Part shown: piece after piece, positions 1 through 13,700 of the stretch
How the letters are laid out: each line of letters begins with the position of its first letter
Numbering within the stretch: position 1 is the first letter of the stretch
DNA from: Sisyra terminalis
Taxonomy: Eukaryota; Arthropoda; Insecta; Neuroptera; Sisyridae
Assembly (NCBI GenBank): GCA_958496175.1
Contig: OY292275.1
Location: forward strand, 62,883,701 to 62,947,700
DNA length: 64,000 bases
Reading direction: 5' to 3'
The notes under the pieces: model-generated
Told to the model about the DNA's origin: nothing
Seen by the model: only the letters and a program-made list of their open reading frames with translations
Database searches by the model: none
Position numbers and translations under genes: made by a program

Positions 1-1700
1 TAGAACCATAAAATATAGAGCTTTTTCAATTTCGAAACAAAAAATTTTTCGTCAAAAAAAAACCGTGGATTTTTCGTTAATCGTTGATGTTTCACGAAAA
101 TCGTCAGATTAAAAAAAATTTTTTAGGATGCCAATCGAAAGTATACGTCCATCTGTACATGCTGTGCAAATTTTTCCGAAAACAAACCACGTTTAAGGGA
201 TGAAATCGACCATCAAAGTGGCAGAAGAAATCATAGAAAACCATCGAAACTTCAATAGCATGTAACATTGTTAAATAAGGGATGATTTTCGAATCAAAGG
301 CAGTTTGCAAACAATTAAGGGGTACTTAAACTGCTAATATTGCTAATTAAATTGCTGGACTATCCAATCATTAATAATTTATGCATGAAACAATTATTTT
401 AGTTTGCATCTATAATCTAAATTTAAATGATTTTTTTATTATCTCTTCAAATATATTCTGATTTCATAATTGGTTCTAATCAATCGCATATTATTTCTTT
501 TAATTTTTCCACGATTTTCATACGGTTCAATAGAATAATTCCTGCATCATGTATTCCTGAAAAATAGCGGAAAAAATAAATCTCTGAATGCATCATAAAC
601 AAGTTGTGTACCACGGAAAATGGTAAAATTTTCCGAAAGATTCTATTGCATTTTTTTGCCACAAAACTATTTGTACAATAGCACAAAACTCAATTACGAT
701 ACACTACAGAAAAATCAAATTATTACTTTTTCAAATCTTTTATCAAATATTACATCATTTTTCACTGCAACAATTACGCGAACAAATACAGAAAAAGATA
801 CGCGTGAAGCATCTCTGGTTTGTTTTTTTTTTTTTTTTATGAAATAGTTTATAATAAAAAAATGTTTTCGATTTATCATTCAAATCAATACAATTCGTTC
901 CTGTTTCACACAGTATTATATAATTTTCATTCAATTGAAACCGAAAAAAAATTAATGCCATAATATATAAAGATATCGATAAAATTTCCTTGAGCATAAA
1001 TGCAATAATTTGGAAAGAAAAAAGAGAAAGAAAAAATCATACATTTCAATTCAGTCATTTTTTTTTTTTTTAAACTAAACACAATAATATAAATTTGCCA
1101 CATTTACTCTTGACTTCAACAATTTAATAATATATTGAATTAATTTCATTTTCATTTTACTGATATCACAAATATGGTTTTATCAAGTGCCAGAAAAGGA
1201 AATCCCATTTCCTCACACTTTCTAAATCGGCAATTGGAGTCTTTTCTAGTTTTCCATGCCCTCCATTTGTTAAGGCCTTTAGTCAAAAAAAAAAATCCAA
1301 CAAACTCGACTTTGCTGAACCGATTTTGACAATTTATTGTTGACATAAACAAATCAATATTTGATATTCAATTGGTAAAATGATAACAATCATATTTTTC
1401 ACATAATTCCTCCTAAATTAACACTAAATACGGTTCCAACAAAATTAGATAAGTACCGAACCCAAATTTATATAACAAACAAAAGACAATAAAGAGTGTA
1501 TAATAAATTAAATATAAACCTAACTTTATAAATTATCAACTAGCTAAATAGGTGCGCGTTCCGTTTCATTCGTTGAATTATATATCAATTATAATATTCT
1601 CAAAGAAAAAAAAAGGGAAAAAGAAACGAATTGTATTTGAATAAGCGGTAACCAACTTTTGATAGTGTAATTGAGTTGAAAACTAAATGTAAACTATTTA
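1..1700. other. Downstream flank of USP47, no gene seen
   Basis: AT-rich sequence with many poly-A and poly-T runs. No open frame has coding character, and I recognise no repeat family with a second copy in the window. The part next to 1700 should hold the USP47 3' UTR, because that gene's stop codon is at 1701-1703 on the minus strand. A minus-strand AATAAA (TTTATT on the plus strand near 1333-1338) is a possible distal polyadenylation signal. Confidence 0.5.
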
Positions 1701-4700
1701 TCAGTCAACTTCTACGTCTTCATTTTTTTTATTAAGTTCTAAATAGATCTTGAGGCCACGTTCCCGGCGTGGTGAGTACAATAAACGGCTGGACGCGTAC
1801 TTCCGGGCCCGATGTGTTTCCTTTTTGAAAAACTCTTTTCGCTCCTCACTGGATAATTGCTTTACGGCTTCTCGTCCATCCCTAAAAAAACACACATAGA
1901 TACAAAAAAATAATAATTTGGCAAGTACGGAAAAAAAATCACATAAAAAAAATAAATTTAAAAAAAAAAAAAATTACGGGAACCAGGCTTGAACCCCGAA
2001 TTTTCAAACGGGAAGCCAACACCTTAGCAAGTAAGCTATGGTACATCCATTTGAATGCTGCACAACTAGTAAACATACAAGTTGGCTTTGATATAAATGA
2101 TTCTCTCTCGCTTCCTCTACAACATTTTCCCATAATACTTTGAAAGCACTTAGATTGAATGAAAAGAAACAACCCGATAGCATGCCAATAGCATATAAAA
2201 GAGACATGTATACAAACTCAATTCTATGTTAAAAGTTTTAAGGGTTAGAAAAACCATGTGATCAAAGCTTTTAGTCAGTGGCGCTTTCCATTTAAATTTG
2301 AGAAATAAAAAGAATTAAATTAAAAAAAAAATACGGGAACCAGGCTAGAACCCTGAACTTCCATACGGGAAGCCCACATCTTATCCAGTAAGCTACGGTA
2401 TATCCATTAGAATATTGCACAACTAGTAAACACACGAGTTGGCTTTGATATACATGATTCTCTCTTGCTTCCTCTTCAAAATTTTCCCATAGTACTTTGA
2501 AACCATTTAGATTGAATGAAAAGAAATAACCCGATAGCATGCCAATAGCATAGAAAAGAGACATGTATACAAGTTCAATTCTATGTTAAAAGTTTTAAGG
2601 CATAGAAAAACCACGTGATCAAAGCTTTTAGTCAGTGGCGCTTTCCATTTAAATTTGAAAATAAAAAAAACATAAATACGGGAACAAGGCTTGAACCCTA
2701 AACTTCCAAACGGGAAGCCCACATCTTATCAAGTAAGCTACGGTACATCCATTTGAATTCTGCACAACTAGTAAACATGCAAAAGTTGGCTTTGATATAA
2801 ATTATTAAAAATACTCTCTCGCTTCCTCTTCAAAATTTTCCCATAGTACTTTAAAATCACTTATATTAAATGAAAAGAAAGAACAATACCCAATAGAAAT
2901 AGCATAGAAAAGAGACATGTATAGAAATTCAATTCTGTGTTAAAAGTTTTAAGGGTTAGAAAAACCACGTGATCAAAGCTTTCAGCAAAAGAATTTCACC
3001 ATTAAATTAAATCAATTATCATCTTTCAATGACTTAACTCACTTTCAAAATAAACGAGTCATATATTAGACTGGGCCAAAAAAATCAACTATTTTTTTTA
3101 AATGTTCTTCGATAGAGGGCCTTCGTGAGTAGGGTAACAATGCAAACTTTTGAAAACTTGAAATTTTTTTTTGTCTACCATATAATTTGATTTTTTTTTT
3201 ACTTAAATACTATGAAAAATCCTCAATTACCTACAAATCATTTAGAAATTTACTTAAAGAAAGATAGCTAATCATAGCCAACTGATATATAGGCTATCCG
3301 TATACCGCAATGTAACGCTGGTTGCCTACCCGCCACAATTAAATTGCAGTATTTATTTTTTACAAACAGTATTGATGACAATATATGACAGCATGGTGAG
3401 GGATACTAGAAGGTAAATAATGATAATTTCTGTGCCTATCTTTGCCGACATCATGCAAATATCCACCTGTTTTCTAGTAATATATATCTAGTTTATTTTA
3501 AAAGTGACATTAGTCCATTTCAAGGACGGTCCTAATGGTGATTTTTCTTCTTATAACTAGAACAAAGTGTGTTAATTATTTAACTGCGAAGTTTTCAGAA
3601 ATTACTGATTTTAACAAAAACGCCAATTATTCCCTCCTTCTTAGTATCTTATCCTTAGTTCCTATGGTTAAAAATAATACCACTATAGGGATTTTTCTTG
3701 AAATGGACTTAACTCACTTTCAAAATAAACGGCTCAATTACTTTACTATACAGTGGACCCCCGATAATCCGGCCCCTCCTGTAATTCAACATGGTCTATT
3801 ATTTATTATGTGTTGAATATTTTTTTGACAATCTTCGCTACACAGAGAAAGAAAAAAATACTACTACTAAAAAAATGTTCTTCATACTATAGGTAAAGCT
3901 ATTCTTTTGTTTACCTATAATATAATAACAAATGCTCATAATAAAACAATAAATATTTGCTGTTCTTTTCTCAAGAATATAATATTAATACCAATAAAAT
4001 GTACATTTGTTTGTACACAATTATTTCCTAACGTAAAGTCCTAATGTAAATAAAACGTAAGCTCTCTATTGTGTTGTTTAATTTACTAAATTTGACATAT
4101 GACATAATGAAGTATGATTTGTCGTATTACAAGGTACTCTTTCGTAAAAAAATCCAGACTATAGGGGATCTCTAGGCAGTACTCTATAACCCGATAAATT
4201 CGCTAATCCGACTCGGCCCTGCAAACTGTTTGTCAGATTACCGGGGGCCCACTGTATTTTAATTAAGTTTCATTAACCTTTTCTGCGTTAATAACATTCT
4301 TTTGGCCTGGATTTGATTCAATCCAGTCGAAAATTTATTATAGATACAATAAAAAGCCAAATTCAATGTAAACTTATGGGGTAATAATTCTGAGGTTGCA
4401 TACAATACGTAGCCATGTTTTTTTAGCCGTGTGTAAAGTTTCTAAAGAAGCGAGGGGGCTATGCCCTGCCTCAATACAATGCAAAGTGATATTTTGCATG
4501 CCAATTGCATTATTTTCGAAACGCTTGATCACATTTCGGCCTTCCACTTGAAATTAAAGTTCTACAGATAGGAATATAGAACTACAGTGTAATTTCACTA
4601 ATCCGGCACTTTATTGGCAATTATTGGAATGTTCGGATTACTAGATTATAGTGAAAAAAAGTCATAGATAATGATTAAAATAAAGCATTTCATAGAGAGA

Positions 4701-7700
4701 ATAAAAGTATGCCCAGGTACAGTGGGGCCAGGGAGACGTGGGCGGAGGGTGCCGGATTAGTAAGATTATACTATATTTCTTCATTTCTTCTCATTTCTAG
4801 CATCCTCTTCGATTAACGCATACATGCAACAGACATTCCCCTAAAAAATACAAATGTCCATAAAATTTTCCAATAAATATCATAAAGAATTTGTGAAAGA
4901 ATAGTTGACGACCCAAAAATAGGGGGTGGAAGCATTAACCCTTACAACTCCGTTGGCGCCGCTACGGCGATATAGAGACTATTTAAACAACTCCGATTAA
5001 TGACAATAAATATATAATTCTTAAACTTTTAGCTAAAATTTCATATGAAAAATGCTCTGGAGCGGTAAGGGTTAAATCAAAACACAAATACAGATTAATC
5101 TTTCCCCACTAGGAAAAAGCGAAAAACAATAATGGATCTTTTTACCCGGAAAATAATTACCTATACAAATACAAATGTCCATCATCATAATAGTCTACGG
5201 GCCACGTCGTCACCAACGACTTATGTGCACCGGACGTTTTACCCTCGTCGCCCGACTCACTGCTCGGCTCCTCCGTCGGCGGCTTGTGCACCACCCAATT
5301 CAAGTCGTCGTGTATATTCAACACCGAAATTTCCGACGAAAATATCTTCCGAATCTCGCAAATGTCGATGTACTGCGCCGGAATGTCCGACAGTTCCGAC
5401 AACTTTTGCTTCAGCTCGTTGGTGGTGCCGCGCTCGAGCACCACCTCCTGGAACCGCTTCAACTCGAGCGTGGCCGGACACCATTGCCGCACAAACAGCA
5501 CCACCTGATTGGCCGTCGTCACCGTCTCCGGCTCGCTCAACTCCTGCACGTACACTTCCAGTATCGAGTTCATGTACAAGTCGAATTTCTCGTCGTCCAG
5601 ATAAACTTTGCCCGGATTACGCCAACTTTTGCGTCGCATTCGAAACCGCTCAAACGCCACGTCCAGCAACCCCTTGCGCTTCAGGTCTTGATGCAAACTC
5701 TTCTTCACGTCCACGACAAACGAGTCTTTCGACACGATCCAATTGCACAGGAACTTTATCGGTTCGGAATCATCCGGAATTAGTTGATACACTTTGGCCG
5801 GATATTCCCCGCTGCGTAGCGCCCGACCCAGCTTAATCTCGACCAATTCCCGATCGGTGAAATATCGCACGTCCTCATTCAAACGTGTGCATTCCATTTC
5901 GAGCAGGGACGGCGAATAGTTGCGGAAAACTTTGAAATAATCCATGGGAACACCCACGTACGGTTCCAGCTCTTTTTTCAGTTGACTTAACGTCATGCGC
6001 GGATCAATCAACACTTTCAATATCTTCCCCGTGGATTTCTTTTCCTTTTCGGAAGCACCACGACATACTTTGAAATAATACGCAGCTGGAGTTCGACACG
6101 CCGCATTTTCCTCTTCCCAATTGTCCTCCTCCCATTTATCCTCCAACTAAAAAAATTGCATTAAAACCAATTGAACATTGCGATGGACATTTTTACCTTT
6201 TTAGCTTCATCAGGGGACGATACACACGGGGACATACTTGAAACAGACAATTGGGCTAAACCTTCGTCGTCAGGAACATCACCAACTAGAGTTCTAAAAG
6301 AAAAATTAAATTCAATTTAAATTGACCAAAACCAAAACAAAAAAGGTAATTTTGCCATATAAAACATCGTAAGCACATAAAATTAGTATTAAAATGCTCA
6401 GAACACTTAAAAATGCAAAATTCCGGCCGGCGGAACTGTGTAGTAATGCGAATATTTTATATACAATAAGATAGTACAAGCTTGGGTGTCAATAAGGGGC
6501 AGGCGAGAAACGCAGGTAAGCAACGGGGCTCAAGTATGTTATTTAATTAATACGAAATCAGTTGCAGACTCGTAAAAATTTACTACTACCCAAACATAAT
6601 TATAGTCACTACTGGTTCCAAATTTTAATGAGATATTTGGAACTTTGAACCAGCTCCGTTGCATACCTGCAATTTCTCACCTGCCCCTTATTGACACCCA
6701 AGCTTGTATTATTCTATTAAAAATATTCGCATTCCTACACCAGATTGGAATTTATCCGGTTTTCAGGTAGTCAAGTTTATTATATATGATAAAAGCCATT
6801 AAATTGAACATAATTTTTTTTTTCTTTAACAGGTAAACGGGTTACAATTTTGTATGTAAATACAAATTATTATACAGGCGAAATGAAATAGTTACCAAGA
6901 ATAATACAATTGTATGGTTTATATGGGAGCATCAATATCTTGGTACTTTTACCAGGGTAATTTTCCTGAGAAAAAATAGACTTGTATCTGGGCGAATCTT
7001 TGCTCCATATTGTTCCGCAGCATCATATATTATATTCCAAGAAAATTAATCTAAACGTGACTATTACCCGAATGAAATATGAGACGTATTTTATAATTTT
7101 CGGCCGTATTAAAGTCGTTTAATCATAACGTTAAACTTGGCAAAATATTTAATGTATGTTTTCCCAAAAAAAAACCGTAGAAAAAGTAAAAATTTTGTAT
7201 AAACTCAATTAATTAAATGTTTTTATTTCGTACAATGTAAGCTTTAAAAGTTTATGTGGGTTCTGTACAGATGCGCATGCTCAATGATTTAAATGAGCTT
7301 TCAATGGCCAACATATACGATAAACACGACACGTGCTAGTATAGGCAACCCAAATGATGCTTATACATTTGTGTATGCATGGTTGCCTATACACAACAGC
7401 TATTTTATTTTGGTTGGATTTAAATTAACTAAAACATTTTAAAGGCTTCAAATTATGATAAATTGACTTATAAATGTTACCTGAACCTAAATAAAAATTT
7501 TGAATCGAATTAAAAAACGAAAATCCATCAAAATACAGGGTAAAAGTTTTCTGTAAACCTTACATAATAATAGGGAAGCGCATAAAAATTTAAAGCGTTT
7601 AAAGAAAAAAAAAATACGGGCAACTTAAAAAAAAAATCAAATTGCATTAGCACAGGTTTAATATGTATAATTCACTTGAAGGCCTTAAATCAAAATCCGT

Positions 7701-10700
7701 TGAGAAAACTAGGCCTTTGTAATAAAAAGCCACCCCCCCCCTGAAATGGCCCAATTTCGGACGAAAATTGGCGCATTGATTTACAACTCCTTAACTTCCC
7801 GTATTAAAATCCGGGTAAACTATCCCGGAAAAACAAGGTATTTTTTATTAATATCGTTAAGGATGATTCAATCATAAATATTCAATTCAATTTTAGCGAA
7901 AGAAACCATCCCTTAAATCCTTTTTTTGTCCTATTGAAAATTGTCCTTTTTGAAACTTTGAGATGGAATTGTGGTGGTCCTGTTACCCACAGGAAGAAAA
8001 TTTTTTCACATTGTAATTCACTCGAAGGCCTTAAATCAAAATCCGTTGAGAAAACTAGGCCTTTGTAATAAAAAGTCACCCCCTGAAATGGCCTAATTTC
8101 GGACGAAAATTGGCGCATGGATTTACAATTCCTAAACTTCTCGGTTTTTCTAATTCCGGGCAAACTATCCCGGAAAAACAACGTATTTTGCGTTAACATC
8201 GTTACGGATAATTCAATCATAAATTTCCATTCAATTTTAGCGAAAGAAACCATCCCTTATATCCTTTTTTTGTCCTATTGAAAATTGTCCTTTTTGAAAC
8301 TTTAAAATGGAATTTTGGTCGCCCTGTTACTGACAGGAGGATAAAAATTTCACAGTATAATTCACTTGAAGGCCTTAAATCAAAATCCGTTGAGAAAACT
8401 AGGCCTTTGTAATAAAAAGTCACCCCCTGAAATGGGCTAATTTCGGACGAAAATTGCCGCATTGATTTACAATTCTTAAACTTCCCGGTTTAAAATCCGG
8501 GCAAATTATCCCGTAACTAAAAAGTATTTTTTGTTAATATCGTTAAGGATGATTTAATCATAAACCATCCCTTATATTCTTTTTTGTCCTATTGAAAATT
8601 GTCCTTTTTGAAACTTTGAAATGAAATTGTGGACGCCCTGTTACAGACAGGAGGATAATTATTTCACAGTGTAATTCACTTGTAGGCCATAATTCAAAAC
8701 TAGACCTTATAATAAAGTCACCCCCCCCTGAAAAGCCTAATTTTACAGTCTACTATAATGTATTTTTGTAATTACTGTGAAGCACATTAGAGTTCCGCTA
8801 CCGGAATTCGCATTTTTAAGTGTTCTCAACATTTTAATATTAATTTTATATTTTTGAGAAAAAAAATCGTCTCACCTATCACTATCGCTAAGACTACTAT
8901 CCTCACTATTGCTTTGGTCACTACCGACTTCAACGGGCACCGGTGAAACTCTCTGTAAAACGGGCGAATCTGTTGTTCTACTGACAACACAAATATTTTT
9001 ATTCTCCATCGCCAACACTTCTTCCATCGGCTTATTATCTTTGTCGTCGTGGCAATTCAATGCCGGAATTCCTAGTTCCTCAAGCACCACTGAAAAACAA
9101 ATCAACATTAGACACATCATCCCCATTAGATTCGAAGAAAAAAAACGCCTCACCTGGAGTGATTTCCGGAAGAAGAATTTGCAAAGAAATGACCCGACTG
9201 AATTGATCGATAATTTCGTGTAGTTTCGAACAGGGGTACGGTTTGGTTGGATCGGGATCGAAAGCCTTGGCCACATATAACTTATACGACGACGTAATAC
9301 CCAGCGACTCGAACGTTCGATGGTCCAAATCATGCAGCCGTGAATCGCCGCTAAATTTCTCGATAATTAACTTTAACGTTTTCGCATCCATGTCCAAATG
9401 TTGTGCTACGATTTTCTTATATTCGGCGACGGTGAACGATTGTTTTCCACGAATTATATACGGCCCGTTGACCATTTCCGAGTCCACGTCGACCTCGTAC
9501 ACCTTAAACGGCACTTCGTTACAATTATACACGGCAAACGGCTCTTTATTATTTTTGATTTCGAGAAAAAAGTTTTGCCGATATACACAATCCGTCGACA
9601 GGACAATGTCGCCGATCATTTCATTTTCTTTGCCGTCAAAACTACACTCAATCGTATCCTGAGCCCGATCATACGCCACCAATCTACACTGATCCAACGG
9701 AACATTTTCCAAACGCAATTCACTACGTGCCAACCGGGTGGCCTCCTCCAGCGTGGCATCCCGACTTATAACAATTGTCGTCTCCATCATTTGCTCTTTA
9801 TCTGGCATCGTTGCATAAACTTTTAACCGACACTTCTTGCTCTCTTTCTCACGATTGGCCCGATCATTCTCCTCGCGTTCCCGCATCTTTTGCAACAAAT
9901 CTCGGATGTGTACCGGAAAATTATCATTGGTCATTGCATTACAGTTTCGTTGTTTATCTATTTGTCGGTACATTAACATGTAGGCGTTTGTACTGCAACT
10001 AAATGCTCCGGAATAGTAACCACGTAGTGGGGCACCCCCGTAGGTTTTTCGGATATCGTCGTAGGTGATTTTCGAGACGGATTGATCGTTAAAACAGAAC
10101 CATTCCCCTTTGCGGAAGTCTTTGATGTAGGCGTAGTAGTGACCACCGGAAGCACTTCCCGAGTGAATCATAATGGCAAATAATTCATACATATAAGGCC
10201 CTTGGTGTGTGGAGGCTTGACGTCGATTTTTTTCGTTTTCATGGTGATTCGTAGCGCCGCTACTCATGTCTATGCCTTCGTCGTCTTCTTGATAGTCCAC
10301 GTCCTGCGTTGTCGTCGCCGTCATATCCGTGCCCTGACAACTGTCCTCATCCAACGCCGACCCACTGTCCGTCGTACTACTGTCATCACATTTTACTTCA
10401 CACTCATCCAACTCGGTCTCCTCCCGACTTCCCGTCGATATAAAACTGTTCAAATTCAACGTGTCGGGAAACACAACTTTATCGGTCAATTTAATTCGAT
10501 GAAATGTGCTATAATCGAAATCGAACCGTTTCAAATGCAATGTCAACACATAGGGAAATTTCGAAAACTTAAGCCCCTTGTGGGCGTCACATTTTTTATT
10601 ACATTTTTCACAAAAATATTGATTACTACCGTCGAGCGTTTCCGGTTTGACAAAAGCCCGTAGGGCTTCCTCCACGCTGCCGTAGGCCACGTTACTACCA

Positions 10701-13700
10701 AACGGCCGCACCGGCAATGGAATATCCAAGAAGGTGTCTTCCCGCGACTTTTCCGTACTACACTCCAAACATTTAACATAATCAATCATTTTGCCTTCAT
10801 ACAATCGATTAATCAAATCGGCGTGTTTGGTATTTTTAAATTTCTGCTCCAACGCGTCGAACATAACCCGACACAACTCCTGAATGTCGTGCTGTTGCCA
10901 TGCTTCATTCGAATCCCAACCAAAACTCCGCGTCAACTCCGTCGTCTCCACGGACATTCGATTGGAAGTTTGTAAATTCAAAAACAGCCGTTGCAACTGA
11001 TACGGTATCGACTCCACCTCATCTTTACCATCAAACTCCCAATTGTACAAGGCATTACGAAATTCCGGCGTCATAAATAGCGCTTGCAGTAAACTGTTCA
11101 GGTAGCACGTCATCGCCTGATTCACGAGACCCACATATCCGATTGGCTCGTTTTTTATATAGTTACTGCTGTAGGAATTCAGTCCAAACGGATCACCGGA
11201 ACAGCCGGCGCCCGACGTCGATGATATACCACCGCCACCACCACCACCACCGTTCGACGACACCGGACTAGCCGAGGCACCAAGCCGCAAATCGTCATCG
11301 CTGTTCTCGTTGACGACGGCCGTCTTACGGCGGGAATTGTTTTTCAATATACTACTATTTGATACGACACATAGCATATTTCGAGCGCCTTCCTCAAAAT
11401 TAATGCCCACTTCGCTCATTGTTTTTTCCATCACGTTATTGAGCACCACCTAAAACCAAAAAAAAAAATATTAGACTCCTAACAAATCTTTAATGATCTT
11501 TAATCTTCCAAAGTTGTCACCAGGTCCAAGTCTATTTGGATGGTTGGCGACTTGGATTAAATTATTCCCACTAGGTCCATACAAAAGCAAAGACGGTGAT
11601 CTTTAATTTTTGAGGATAACTTCCAAAGTCTTCCAGGTCCAGGTCTATTTGGATAGTTGGTGACTTGAATTAAAAGATTCCCACTAAGTCCATACAAAGG
11701 CAATACCTTTATTCATTCATAAATCAGGGTTTAACCAAAAAATATTTCAATTAACCTTTTTCCTGGGAAGATTAAAAGATCCGGTACATGTGTTTTGAAT
11801 TCTATGAATTCTCCATTGACAACAACGTTAAACATCCAAAATTATTATGGAATTAACGGAAGATGATATACCTGGAGCGCAAGCTTGGGGGGGGTGGAAA
11901 ATTTGCCCAGTTTGTAGCAGGAAAATTTGAATTTGGTAGAATTGGATTAGGTTATTTAATGCGTTGTTGTTTATCCGTTAAACATTTACCATCAATTCCA
12001 ATGAAAAAAAATTTACCATTACCATTGGCAATGCATTCTTCAATTCTATTTAAATAGATAAAAAAAATTATGCAACACAATGGCATACACGATAATATTA
12101 ACAAACCAACTAACCTTTCAACTAGGACATGTTTATTACCACCCACGATATGCAAGGCATATGCAGATGATCTTGCATTTTTGCAAATTTCAATTTCGTC
12201 CCTCAGGTACATCATCTTCCATTAATTTTTAACGTTAATGTCAATAGAGAATTCAAAACACGTGTACACACCCACCGGTGCTGCCCCTGGCGGAACTTAT
12301 TTTAATCTTCCCATGAAAAAGGTTATATTCGATTACAATAATAAATCTAATTAAAAATTTGTCAACTACATGAAAAATCCAGCCCCAATGATTCCCTTTC
12401 CCCGTTTAACCAAAAGTTAAACCAGCTTAATCTTGAATAGTTTCATCCAATGATATCCCTTATCGGAACCGGAAATTTTAAATTGAATTTTTCGACCTCA
12501 GAATCGAAATTGAGAATACATAAGGACTTGAATCAATGAAATTTATAAAAAAAATTGAAATTAAACCTCTCGTTTGTCGAATAACATCATCTTCCGTTAA
12601 TTCCATAATAATTTTAAATGTTTAACATTAATGTCAATAGAGAATTTACAACACGTGTACCCCCCACCGGTGCTGCCCCTGGTGGATTTTTTTAAATCTT
12701 CCCAGGAAAAAGGTTAATTCGATTACAATAATAAATCTAATTAAAAATTTGTCAACTACGTGAAAAATCCAACCCAAAAAAGAGTCCCAACCTTAATGAT
12801 TCCCTTCCCCCGTTTAACCAAAAGTTAAACCAACTTAATCCTATATAATTTCATCCAAGGATATCCCTTATCGGAACCGCAGACTTTAAATTGAATTTTT
12901 CGACCTCAGAGACGAAATTGAGAATACATAAGGTGCAAAATCATTGGAATAATGTGGGTTTTCGCCACTTGGGCGAAAAATTCCTTATTTATTTAAAAAT
13001 GTAGGGAAATCTTTTATCAATACCAATATGCCACCCCTTTTCATCTTCCTCCCCACATACTACTGAACCAAATCATAAAAACATAACCGCCGAATCTGCG
13101 AGACTAATTCACCGATTCTCTGGGATTCGATTGAACTTAGGTTAAGAACCACTGATCTAAAGGATACCCCTCAAGCCCCTAAAGCTACCCTTCACTAAAT
13201 ATTACGTAAAACATTCTCCATGCGGTTCCAAAAATGTGATGCATTGGGAAATCATTCGGAGGGTTTTTTTTTCGTCAACAGAAGAGAATTCTGGAAGTCA
13301 TAAAAGTTCACGAAATGGACTCTAGTGGCAATATCGAAAAATATGAGAAGAAAGTGTTGAAATTCCAGGAAAAATAAGCAACCGACTTTAACGGATAATC
13401 CCTAACTATACTGTGGGATAATATAGAGCTAGTTAACCTATTATATCATAATTTCAATGAATCCGGGATTAATTACCCCAAATGGTGTAAAAATGTTTTT
13501 TTGCGTAGTAAGTAATATGTAAATTAATTCAATAAATGTTTTTTTTTAAATTTACATTGACAAAATTACGTTTTCTTTTCAGAATATCGACTTATGCAAA
13601 AATATTTTGGGGTAATCATTAAAAAAAGTTTCCCGACCACTGCTAAAATACTATGCAATTCTAAAGCGGCCCTCAAAGGCTACGCCTTCTACTGTCTTAT

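Noticed and set aside
1975..2048. tRNA gene
   Set aside because: Length and B box fit, but the acceptor, anticodon and T stems do not pair, and the unit is part of a 350-base repeat.
1975..2990. CRISPR-like array
   Set aside because: Only three units of about 350 bases with no short repeat-spacer pattern, in a eukaryotic intron.
3535..3816. 93-codon plus frame, with relatives at 16643 and 56705
   Set aside because: It is the interior of element A or of joined modules. Different copies carry stops and frameshifts at different places.
5132..5836. Long plus-strand frames at 5132-5836 and 5175-5783
   Set aside because: They lie antisense to USP47 exon 5, which matches its family along its whole length. 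They are shadows of its codon bias.
9243..10663. Several plus-strand frames of 75-153 codons
   Set aside because: Antisense shadows of the USP47 protease exon.
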